A stretch of DNA of 24,126 nucleotides from Acidobacteria bacterium CG_4_9_14_3_um_filter_49_7. Its GTDB lineage: Bacteria; Acidobacteriota; Holophagae; Thermotomaculales; Thermotomaculaceae. The notes below the pieces were generated by a model that was given only the letters and a program-made list of their open reading frames with translations, was not told the origin of the DNA and did no database searches. The stretch is taken from positions 1 through 24,126 of the forward strand of contig PFTO01000172.1 of assembly GCA_002789615.1 (NCBI GenBank). The letters run 5' to 3'. The position numbers and the translations under genes were made by a program. Of the stretch, positions 8,576 through 15,302 are shown in pieces (position 1 is the stretch's first letter; the number at the start of each line of letters is the position of its first letter).

Positions 8576-9720
8576 AAAAACTTATTGGACTATTTATTGC
8601 CGGGATTTTCGTCATAGGAACCGGGTGCAATCTCATGGAGAAACACCAGGTTGAGAAAATGCAGAAAATGGCGGCAAAAATTGACCAGCTGGACGGTCAG
8701 CTGAGCCAGAAAGAAGCTGAATATCGTAAAATACTTACCCAGTATGGCCTGAAAGGAGACAAACAACTCACCGATGAACAATGGCAGATGCTCTCCTTGA
8801 CGCCGGAACAGCGCCAGCTTCTTCAGGACCGTCTAAACAAGGAACAAGATTCATCCTACAAGGCCGTTTTGCAGGAAGTTCTTGACAAAGATCAGGAACT
8901 TAAAGATTTAAGAAAGGAAATCGACTCTCTTCGTGAGCAATTGCCGAAGCCCGTAGTGGTGAAGCAGGGTGATAACCATTATGACCTTGCCATGCGTTAT
9001 CTGGTGGACCAGAAAGGCCTCAATGCCAAGGATGCCCAGAAATTGATTGAGCGCGTCAATCTCCTGGACTATCTGGTTCCTGGATTCGAGGTATGGCTGT
9101 TCTATGACGGCGGAACTTTTGGCACCTTCGTGACGCAGGGAACGGCAGATCAGAGCCCCAATCAAATCAAAAGGTACTACAAAACAAAGTTGATAAATGA
9201 AAGAAATACTGCGCTCCAGGAAGCGAGCCAGCTCAAAGACGATGTTAATGAACTGGAAACACGAAAGGCTGAACTCACAGGCCAACTGACAGAACTGGAA
9301 CAGGCAAAGACCGAATTAACCAACCAGGTTCAGAATCTGGACTCCCGTAACAAGAAACTGTCAACTCAGAACACAGAAAAAGAGCGTCGGCTGAATTCTG
9401 TTTTCTATCACGTGGACAATTACAAGTCACTGGTTACAAAAAAGGTTGTGGGAAGGTTCCTTTTCGGTCGGCCTCAGTTGAAGAACTTTAACGCCATCAC
9501 GTTTGATAAATCTCTTGACCTTCGTCAATCCGATTCCATCACCATTACTGCTGCGGATGCTGGAATCAAACAGATCCGTTCCATCTATGTAATGCCCCGC
9601 AGTTTTGTAAAGGATAAAGACTACAAGATTGACCTTGCTCCGGACAAGTCTACAGCGGTTGTCTATATTGTAAACCCCGGGAAATTTCAGATGAGTAAGG
9701 TATTGTTTGCTATTCGTTGA
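8569..9720 (+). CDS. Envelope coiled-coil protein with LysM-like domain (putative lipoprotein)
   Basis: I do not recognise a named family. The N-terminus (MLKKLIGLFIAGIFVIGTGC) is a signal sequence with a cysteine at 20. The lipobox is imperfect (G-T-G-C, with glycine at -3 instead of leucine), so lipid attachment is likely but not certain. Residues 22-60 and 95-127 are charged helices. Residues about 129-180 (VVKQGDNHYDLAMRYL, then PGFEVWLF) resemble a diverged LysM peptidoglycan-binding domain. A long heptad-like coiled coil follows (about 205-275), then a beta-rich C-terminus (about 305-383). The start has an excellent Shine-Dalgarno sequence (AAGGAGG near 8555) inside the end of truA. The diguanylate cyclase gene begins 18 bp downstream, so this may be the periplasmic partner of that signalling pair. 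That role is inferred. Confidence 0.7.
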   Translation: MLKKLIGLFIAGIFVIGTGCNLMEKHQVEKMQKMAAKIDQLDGQLSQKEAEYRKILTQYGLKGDKQLTDEQWQMLSLTPEQRQLLQDRLNKEQDSSYKAVLQEVLDKDQELKDLRKEIDSLREQLPKPVVVKQGDNHYDLAMRYLVDQKGLNAKDAQKLIERVNLLDYLVPGFEVWLFYDGGTFGTFVTQGTADQSPNQIKRYYKTKLINERNTALQEASQLKDDVNELETRKAELTGQLTELEQAKTELTNQVQNLDSRNKKLSTQNTEKERRLNSVFYHVDNYKSLVTKKVVGRFLFGRPQLKNFNAITFDKSLDLRQSDSITITAADAGIKQIRSIYVMPRSFVKDKDYKIDLAPDKSTAVVYIVNPGKFQMSKVLFAIR

Positions 9721-9738
9721 CCAATGGATGCCAGTTGA

Positions 9739-11349
9739 ATGAAGAAAAAGCGAATTGCAGTTCTGGCCCCGCAAAACACACGGATGCGGGACATCAACTC
9801 TCAGTTGGACCAAGCCGGATACAACTGTGACTCGCTGAAGGAACTACCGGAACCCTCAGATGTGCCGGGGAAAAATTCCCCGGCGCTCTTTCTCATCGAC
9901 GCAGCCGCTTTGGTCCATGAAGAAACCAGTTTTGATACATCTACACCCGTAATTCTTCTCACCGGAGGAGAATCCCGAGAGCTCAGAACGAACGGAATTC
10001 TCCAGACTCTGACAAAACCTGTTGAAACAGAAAAGCTAATTTCACTCATTGCTCACATCCTTAGAAAAAGGCGGGTATTGATCACTGATGACACGCCGTC
10101 CTTTCGCGAAATGGTTGCGGCAGAATTTGATCTCAACCAGTATGAACTCATTTTTGCAGAAAACGGAATGGAGGGATATCAGGCTGCACGGAAACACCAT
10201 CCGGATCTCATTACCATGGACATTGAAATGCCTGTAATGGATGGTTACAAAGCCTGCCAAATGCTACGCCACGACCCCGCTACAGAAGATATTCCCATCA
10301 TTTTCGTAACCACGCTTGGAAACGAAGAAGATATTGAAAAAGGGTTTCACGCCGGTGCGATCGAATATTTTGTAAAACCCTTCCAGCCGGGCACACTGGC
10401 CGCCTTTGTCCACGACCTTTTCGTAAAAATGGAGTCCCGGGGAACTGTACCAGTGGCGGTACTGGATCACCGAAAGACGTCTCTGAAAATCACGCAGTTC
10501 ATTTTTCAAAAACACGGTTTTCAAACATCGGCTTTCCCATGTCTGAGTGACTTGAAAAAAGAACTGAGACAAGGATATGATCCGGAGCTCATGCTCTTCA
10601 ATATTGACCTTTCCGATTCTCCATATGAGGTTGTGTTGAAGGATCTTCAACTTTTGCGACCGCATTTGCCCATTCTTGCCGTCACGGATGAAAACCGTAA
10701 GTCGAAAATCATTCGTGCCCTGAAAGCCGGCGCCGTGGACTATGTCCTAACCCCATATGTGGAGGAAGAGCTTGTCTCACGGAGTGAAACCCATATCCGT
10801 CTGCATCGGGCCATCAGACAGCTTTCCAGTATGAACGCGCGCCTGCGTGAACTTTCCGTCACGGACGCGCTGACCGGCCTTTTTAATCGAGCGTATCTGA
10901 ACCGGATGCTGAAGGCAGAAATCAAGAAACTTAGCCGACGGGAAGAATGGTTATCCTGTCTCATGATTGACATTGATCATTTCAAGCAGATAAATGACAC
11001 ATACGGTCACATCACTGGTGATGTTGTCCTCACAAAACTGTCAAACATCATGAAAGACCAGACCCGCGACTCCGACATTGTCACCCGGTACGGCGGAGAA
11101 GAGTTCGTGCTGCTACTACCCCAAACTGACCCCGAGGGCGCCGTTATGCTGGCGGAAAAGATTCGGACAGTGGTCGAAAAAAGCCAGTTTCACACTGGTG
11201 AATTGACCTTATCCATCACAATCAGTTGCGGGGTTTATGGCATCCGGGATTTTCTGGAGGGTCGGAATCTGATACAATATGCAGACCAAGCCCTTTACCG
11301 CGCAAAGGAAACCGGAAGGAATAGGACCGTTAGCTATGAAATTACCTGA
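9739..11349 (+). CDS. Response regulator with three receiver-type domains and a GGDEF diguanylate cyclase
   Basis: This 536-residue cytoplasmic protein should make cyclic di-GMP from GTP. Domain 1 (about 4-108) is a degenerate receiver: it keeps D54 and K93 but lacks the acidic pair. Domain 2 (about 111-230) is complete, with D117/D118, phospho-acceptor D161 and K213. Domain 3 (about 237-355) keeps D243 and D290 but has threonine (T338) where the lysine should be. The GGDEF domain (about 370-535) has GGEEF at 452-456 and an RxxD product-inhibition site (RDSD, 443-446) exactly five residues before it, so it should be both active and feedback-inhibited. The ATG follows directly after an in-frame stop. 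Its 3' end overlaps the chemoreceptor-like gene by 14 bp. No histidine kinase is adjacent. Confidence 0.92.
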   Translation: MKKKRIAVLAPQNTRMRDINSQLDQAGYNCDSLKELPEPSDVPGKNSPALFLIDAAALVHEETSFDTSTPVILLTGGESRELRTNGILQTLTKPVETEKLISLIAHILRKRRVLITDDTPSFREMVAAEFDLNQYELIFAENGMEGYQAARKHHPDLITMDIEMPVMDGYKACQMLRHDPATEDIPIIFVTTLGNEEDIEKGFHAGAIEYFVKPFQPGTLAAFVHDLFVKMESRGTVPVAVLDHRKTSLKITQFIFQKHGFQTSAFPCLSDLKKELRQGYDPELMLFNIDLSDSPYEVVLKDLQLLRPHLPILAVTDENRKSKIIRALKAGAVDYVLTPYVEEELVSRSETHIRLHRAIRQLSSMNARLRELSVTDALTGLFNRAYLNRMLKAEIKKLSRREEWLSCLMIDIDHFKQINDTYGHITGDVVLTKLSNIMKDQTRDSDIVTRYGGEEFVLLLPQTDPEGAVMLAEKIRTVVEKSQFHTGELTLSITISCGVYGIRDFLEGRNLIQYADQALYRAKETGRNRTVSYEIT

Positions 11350-12973
11350 AAAACAATTGATAATCATCAACGCCACATTGCTCGCGGGTATCTGTCTCCT
11401 CACGGCCATCGCAATTCTGACACCTCGCTTCGACATGGTTGTCACGGTCGGCCTCGTGGCTGGACCCGTGTTTCTGCTGATCTCCGCGTCCATCAGTGCC
11501 TGGTTCTTTCTACGGGAAACCCGGTTACGAAGACTCGATATGGAGCAAATCCGCGATGCGATCGGAGGCAAGTTTCCAGAAAGCAACGCCGAGCAGTCCG
11601 GTGAATTGATCGAATTACTTACCCTCCTCAGGGAAGAAAAGTCTCATTTTCGTCAAATTCTGACAGACCATGGAGAGACCTCCAACCTGGTCAGTATGAA
11701 TCTGGAGAGCGTTGTCCGACTCATTGACCGGATGGAACAGTTCATAGGAGATATTGACAAACTTGCCAGTCGAATCTACCATCTTTATCAGAAACTTGAA
11801 GACTCTCTCCATCAGACAGACAACCAGGAAGACCTTTCAGAAACGATTCTAAAGATTCGATTTGAGTTGGATCGTTTCAGTGAAGCTCCCTCCACCATGC
11901 TGAATGTGCTGAAGAAAGTCTATTCCAACGGCAAACAGAACCGGGAAGCACTCATGGCGGCACAAGAAGGTTTTCTTGGAACACAATCCGTAATGGCTGA
12001 AGGAGAAATCAACATTGTTTCCAAACAGCAGGAAACCGTTCAACAGATTAACACTGCTGTTCAGAACCTTGGACAAGCGCTCCAGAAAGGAGAATCCGCT
12101 TTCCAGGAAGGTGAAGAAATGCTGCGGGAAATAACAACTCGTTTTCAGAACTTTTCTACGGAAATGACAGAACTTCAGACCCTCGCAAGTGATCTTCCGG
12201 AACATATTCACAGTCTTTCCTCACTGATTACAGAGCTGAAAGATGTACACGAAAAGAGTAAGATCCTCGCTTTGAATGCCGCCATTTACGCTGGGGAAGC
12301 TGGAGAAGAGGGAAAGGGATTCAGCACAATCGCCAGGGAAATGAAAACCATCACGGAGTCCGCAGAAGCCCTTCAGCATGAACTACAGCAGAGATTAACC
12401 CAACTGAAAAAAACAACTTCCCACACCCTCGGAGATCTTGACCAGTTAATCCTGACGGAAACTTTATTTGAGAAATTTTCTCAGGAAGGGCAGAAAAGCT
12501 TCTCTTCTCACGTGTCAACTCAAGACGTGTCCCGAAAGAATGTGGATGTTCTCTCCAACGCTCTTCATCGCCTGGGAGAGTTCCTTGACTTGCAGGAGAA
12601 GACCGCCCTGGAAAGGCAGGCGGTCTTGACCCGGACAATATCTGCTGCACGAAAGTCTCAGAAGGAAACCGAAGATGAAAGAGCATTGAAGTTTCAGATT
12701 GACAACATGGTCATCGAATCGTCCCGATTTTCAGAAAGGATTGAAAACGAGCTGCCAAATCTGCTCGATGCGGTTGGCGGTATTCTCGACGAAGTCTCTG
12801 CTTTCCAGGATCAGTTTCTCCAGACCAGAAATGCGCTGGCCGATTTTGCCGACCCCCGCATCACTCAAGCATTGAAAGACCTGAAGCAGGCCATTGGGGG
12901 AAACGAGATCCAGCTTCTCCGTGCATCCACCAATCTGCTTCATAAAATGAAAACCAATATTCCGTCAAATTAA
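11336..12973 (+). CDS. Chemoreceptor-like membrane protein without a sensor domain
   Basis: This protein of about 545 residues has two closely spaced membrane helices (about 8-29 and 35-57) with only a few residues between them, then a long, mostly helical cytoplasmic part. Residues about 300-345 (KILALNAAIYAGEAGEEGKGF) match the signalling hairpin of methyl-accepting chemotaxis proteins, but diverge from the consensus AAIEAARAGE. I see no clear periplasmic ligand domain and no obvious HAMP domain. I chose the ATG at 11336 because it places the membrane helix near the N-terminus, has AGGA 9 nt upstream and overlaps the cyclase gene by 14 bp. An earlier ATG at 11279 would add 19 polar residues. 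Coupling to CheA/CheW or to the adjacent cyclase is inferred. Confidence 0.8.
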   Translation: MKLPEKQLIIINATLLAGICLLTAIAILTPRFDMVVTVGLVAGPVFLLISASISAWFFLRETRLRRLDMEQIRDAIGGKFPESNAEQSGELIELLTLLREEKSHFRQILTDHGETSNLVSMNLESVVRLIDRMEQFIGDIDKLASRIYHLYQKLEDSLHQTDNQEDLSETILKIRFELDRFSEAPSTMLNVLKKVYSNGKQNREALMAAQEGFLGTQSVMAEGEINIVSKQQETVQQINTAVQNLGQALQKGESAFQEGEEMLREITTRFQNFSTEMTELQTLASDLPEHIHSLSSLITELKDVHEKSKILALNAAIYAGEAGEEGKGFSTIAREMKTITESAEALQHELQQRLTQLKKTTSHTLGDLDQLILTETLFEKFSQEGQKSFSSHVSTQDVSRKNVDVLSNALHRLGEFLDLQEKTALERQAVLTRTISAARKSQKETEDERALKFQIDNMVIESSRFSERIENELPNLLDAVGGILDEVSAFQDQFLQTRNALADFADPRITQALKDLKQAIGGNEIQLLRASTNLLHKMKTNIPSN

Positions 12974-12991
12974 TTTATCAAGGAGAGGAAC

Positions 12992-13465
12992 ATGTACAAC
13001 AAAGTCACACTTATTGGTAGAGCCGGTATTGATCCCGAAGTGCGCTATACCCAGAACCAGAGCAAAGTCGTAAAATTCCGCATGGCCACCAGCCGATACT
13101 GGAACGATAATTCCGGAGTCCGCCAGGAAAAAACGGAATGGCACAACATCGTGTGTTGGGGATATCTGGCTGATCGTGCCGAAAAGATGGTCACGAAAGG
13201 ATCTTTGATTATGGTGGAGGGGGCGATAGAATACTCAAACTGGCAGGACAGTGATGGCACCAAGCATTATCGGACAGACATCCGCGCACTGACAATCCTG
13301 ATGCTCTCCTCCAAACGTTCCGGCGGCTCCTCCGGCCCGCAGACAGACGCCAATGACTTCTCCTCTGAATCTATGCCCACATCCAGACAGGAGCCCACGT
13401 CAGCAGACTTTGTGGACGACATTGAGGTTCCCAAAAGCGACCTGGATGACGATATCCCCTTTTAA
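12992..13465 (+). CDS. ssb: Single-stranded DNA-binding protein
   Basis: SSB coats single-stranded DNA during replication, repair and recombination. The 157 residues comprise an OB fold (about 1-108, beginning YNKVTLIGRAGIDPEVRYT, with EWHNIVCWG and KGSLIMVEG motifs), a flexible Ser/Pro/Asp-rich linker and the acidic C-terminal tip DLDDDIPF that recruits partner proteins. The Shine-Dalgarno sequence AAGGAGAGG lies just before the ATG. The gene follows the chemoreceptor-like gene by 18 bp. Its stop codon sits within the 7-bp direct repeat that flanks repeat element B. Confidence 0.95.
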   Translation: MYNKVTLIGRAGIDPEVRYTQNQSKVVKFRMATSRYWNDNSGVRQEKTEWHNIVCWGYLADRAEKMVTKGSLIMVEGAIEYSNWQDSDGTKHYRTDIRALTILMLSSKRSGGSSGPQTDANDFSSESMPTSRQEPTSADFVDDIEVPKSDLDDDIPF

Positions 13466-13468
13466 GAA

Positions 13469-13608
13469 AAGTGTTCTGTGCGCCTGCGGCGCCGGTGTTC
13501 TGTGTTCTGAAAGAAGGGAAGGGAATGGACACGCATTGGCAACTCTCCGTGAGCGTCTTGGTTTTTGCCTTTCCGGTCAGAACACTGAACACTGAACACA
13601 GAAGACTT
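13469..13608 (+). repeat. GTGTTC/GAACAC intergenic inverted-repeat element, copy B
   Basis: This 140-bp element lies between ssb and the ECF sigma gene. Its ends, AAGTGTTCTGT (13469-13479) and ACAGAAGACTT (13598-13608), form an 11-bp inverted repeat with one mismatch. The left arm holds a small stem, GCGCC-TGC-GGCGC, and further GTGTTCTGTGTTCTG units. The right arm has CTTTCCGGTCAGAACAC (13569-13585) and repeated TGAACAC units. The direct repeat CTTTTAA flanks it at 13459-13465 and 13611-13617. It carries no plausible gene. Confidence 0.75.
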
Positions 13609-13615
13609 CTCTTTT

Positions 13616-13634
13616 AAAACTTCCGGGAAGTTTT
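13616..13634. promoter_or_regulatory. Perfect 19-bp palindrome upstream of the ECF sigma gene
   Basis: AAAACTTCC-G-GGAAGTTTT is a perfect inverted repeat with 9-bp arms around one base, ending 30 bp before the sigma gene start. It could be an operator for a dimeric regulator. It could also act as a small terminator for ssb transcripts, since the hairpin has A's before it and T's after it. The sequence alone does not decide. Confidence 0.5.
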
Positions 13635-13664
13635 CTGCGTCAATAGAAACGGGAGGAAAGAAGT

Positions 13665-14183
13665 TTGGAATTTGAAGCCATTGCCCGCCAATATTCCGGA
13701 ATGCTGTATCGCCACATTCATCGAATGGTGGGGAACCGGGAAGACGCACAGGACATTCTACAGGACGTGTTGCTCCTGATTTTTCGGAAACTCCACACTT
13801 TCCGGGGAGATGCCAGTATGAAAACCTGGGTGTTTCGCATCGCCTCCAACCGCGCCATTGACTTTATCCGACAGTCTCGCCGCCGGCCCACAGAAGCATT
13901 GGATGAAAAGTTAGCCACGAAAGAATCCCCACTGGCATTTACACAGCGCCAGGCCGAAATTGATGCGCTGGGCCACGCACTGGATCAATTGCCCGCCGAG
14001 CAGCGACAGGTTGTGATATTGAAAGAGATCGACGGACTTACCTTTCGTGAGATTTCCGAAATAACCCAGATCCCGGAAAACACGGCAAAAACCAGAATGT
14101 ACACCTCATTGAGGAAACTACGGGACATCCTCGCCGATAATCCGGACCCGGAAACGCCCGATAAACAGGAGATGCAAAAATGA
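13665..14183 (+). CDS. ECF-type RNA polymerase sigma factor
   Basis: This 172-residue sigma-70-family factor has region 2 at about 4-72 (DAQDILQDVLLLIFRKL, then TWVFRIASNRAIDFIRQ) and region 4 at about 100-155 (LPAEQRQVVILKEIDGL, then the helix-turn-helix SEITQIPENTAKTRMYTSLR). Regions 1 and 3 are absent, as expected for the ECF group. The start is a TTG at 13665 behind a strong Shine-Dalgarno sequence (GGGAGG, 13651-13656); the first in-frame ATG would remove part of region 2. Its stop overlaps the next gene's start (ATGA, 14180-14183). That gene is a zinc anti-sigma factor, which should hold this sigma factor inactive at the membrane. Confidence 0.92.
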   Translation: MEFEAIARQYSGMLYRHIHRMVGNREDAQDILQDVLLLIFRKLHTFRGDASMKTWVFRIASNRAIDFIRQSRRRPTEALDEKLATKESPLAFTQRQAEIDALGHALDQLPAEQRQVVILKEIDGLTFREISEITQIPENTAKTRMYTSLRKLRDILADNPDPETPDKQEMQK

Positions 14184-14647
14184 AATGTCTGGACTCTGTT
14201 GAAATGATGGAACTTCTTTACGGTGAAGCCAGCCCCGCCGCACTTCAAAACTGGCGAGATCATCTGGTGGAGTGCCCGGACTGTCGAAATACCTACTGGC
14301 AACTGAATGACACAAGGGATTGGTTGCACAAGAATGACGCGACAGACAGGCCTGTAGTGCTGTTGATGGCCCCTCCTTCTGTCAAAAAGGCGTCTTTTGC
14401 ACTGAGGGCAGCCGCTGCTGCCATTTTTGCACTGTTTCTCAGTGTTGCCGGATTGTATATCACACATGCTCAGAAACAAACCGCGACATTACTTGCCAGA
14501 CAACAGCAGGTGGAACAGAAACTCCAGAATGCAGCCCTCCAGGTGCAGGATACCAACAGAAATCAATACATGATGTTGATTGCATTGAAAGATTACCTGG
14601 ATCAAAACTATCAAACAAGGAAGGTGTCCTATGAACAATTCCGTTAA
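14180..14647 (+). CDS. Membrane-anchored zinc-binding anti-sigma factor
   Basis: This 155-residue protein has a short cytoplasmic zinc-finger-like domain with the HxxxCxxC motif (H28, C32, C35), typical of ZAS anti-sigma factors, plus C3 near the N-terminus. One membrane helix spans about 72-94. The rest (about 95-155) is an outward-facing helical segment rich in Q and N, possibly coiled-coil. The 4-bp overlap with the sigma gene indicates stoichiometric co-translation. The protein likely sequesters the ECF factor until an envelope signal releases it. No intramembrane or site-1 protease gene is nearby. The last 17 bp overlap the next gene. Confidence 0.87.
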   Translation: MKCLDSVEMMELLYGEASPAALQNWRDHLVECPDCRNTYWQLNDTRDWLHKNDATDRPVVLLMAPPSVKKASFALRAAAAAIFALFLSVAGLYITHAQKQTATLLARQQQVEQKLQNAALQVQDTNRNQYMMLIALKDYLDQNYQTRKVSYEQFR

Positions 14648-15125
14648 AAACTCATTATTATTTCTTTTGATAGCAGCACTTTTTACTTCATCCGCTCTTG
14701 CAGCAGACTTCTCTAAAGTGTCCGGGTCTGTCGAAGCCGATCTCCGGCAAAATCTTCAACTTCCCGCTGGGCCCGCCACCCAGTTTGTCCCTTTTCACAT
14801 TCCGGGCCAAGGACTTTTCATCGTTGTCACCACAGACTTCAGCATGCGGCCCACCGTGCAAACCCCCTTCGGTGCGGCCACGAAGCGTGGCACCGCTCCA
14901 AAACCTGGCAATATTCGACAGGCGCTGAAAACCGCAGTCCTCAATTGCCGGAAACTCCCGTTACCCAGCGGGGAGAACGAATCTCTGTTCATCATCCTGG
15001 TCAATCGTGCATTTTTCTCCCGACCGGATAGCAGTCAACCTCAATTCATTACTTACAAGGCATACATCCCTGTTGCCGAACTAAAATCTGCCAAAGACCC
15101 TGGCAGCAAAATTCATACGGAATAA
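14631..15125 (+). CDS. Small exported protein of the ECF operon, function unknown
   Basis: This protein has 164 residues and matches no family that I recognise. The N-terminus is a clear signal peptide with a likely cleavage after A24 (ALFTSSALA then AD), so the mature protein of about 140 residues is periplasmic or secreted. The mature part has beta-strand-like segments (FVPFHIPGQGLFIVVTTDF, then LFIILVNRAFF) and a single cysteine. It has no membrane anchor and no obvious catalytic motif. The start lies 17 bp inside the anti-sigma gene, with a purine-rich AAGGAAGG about 7-10 nt upstream. It may be an envelope partner of the sigma/anti-sigma pair, such as a co-sensor or an effector; this is inferred from the operon. 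Confidence 0.75.
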   Translation: MNNSVKNSLLFLLIAALFTSSALAADFSKVSGSVEADLRQNLQLPAGPATQFVPFHIPGQGLFIVVTTDFSMRPTVQTPFGAATKRGTAPKPGNIRQALKTAVLNCRKLPLPSGENESLFIILVNRAFFSRPDSSQPQFITYKAYIPVAELKSAKDPGSKIHTE

Positions 15126-15134
15126 ATACAAAAA

Positions 15135-15301
15135 AAGTGTTCTGTGCGCCTCTGGCGCCTGTGTTCAGTGTTCTGGAAGATGGGGAAACGAGAGGGATTG
15201 TGCATTTGGTCGCTTGAATGCCCAAACCAAATGCCCGCGGGGAACAGATATTTCTTTTTCTCTTTCCGGTCAGAACACAGCACACTGAAAACAGAACACT
15301 T
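15135..15301 (+). repeat. GTGTTC/GAACAC intergenic inverted-repeat element, copy C
   Basis: This 167-bp element lies between two convergent genes and ends one base before the GspF-like stop codon. Its ends, AAGTGTTCTGT (15135-15145) and ACAGAACACTT (15291-15301), are a perfect 11-bp inverted repeat. The left arm has the stem GCGCC-TCT-GGCGC, as in copy B but with a different loop. The right arm has CTTTCCGGTCAGAACAC (15262-15278). The centre, unlike that of copy B, has its own perfect 9-bp stem, GCATTTGGT (15202-15210) with ACCAAATGC (15226-15234). No clear flanking direct repeat is visible. Confidence 0.75.
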
Positions 15302-15302
15302 C

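Noticed and set aside
11279..11335. Earlier ATG for the chemoreceptor-like gene
   Set aside because: It would add 19 polar residues before the membrane helix and lengthen the overlap with the cyclase gene to 71 bp; the ATG at 11336 has better context.
13353..13595. Open frame spanning the end of ssb and repeat B
   Set aside because: It overlaps ssb in another frame, and the translated repeat has no protein character.
2461..15301. CRISPR array formed by the GTGTTC repeats
   Set aside because: Units are short, inverted, irregularly spaced and lie in three separate intergenic regions; there are no regular spacers and no cas genes.
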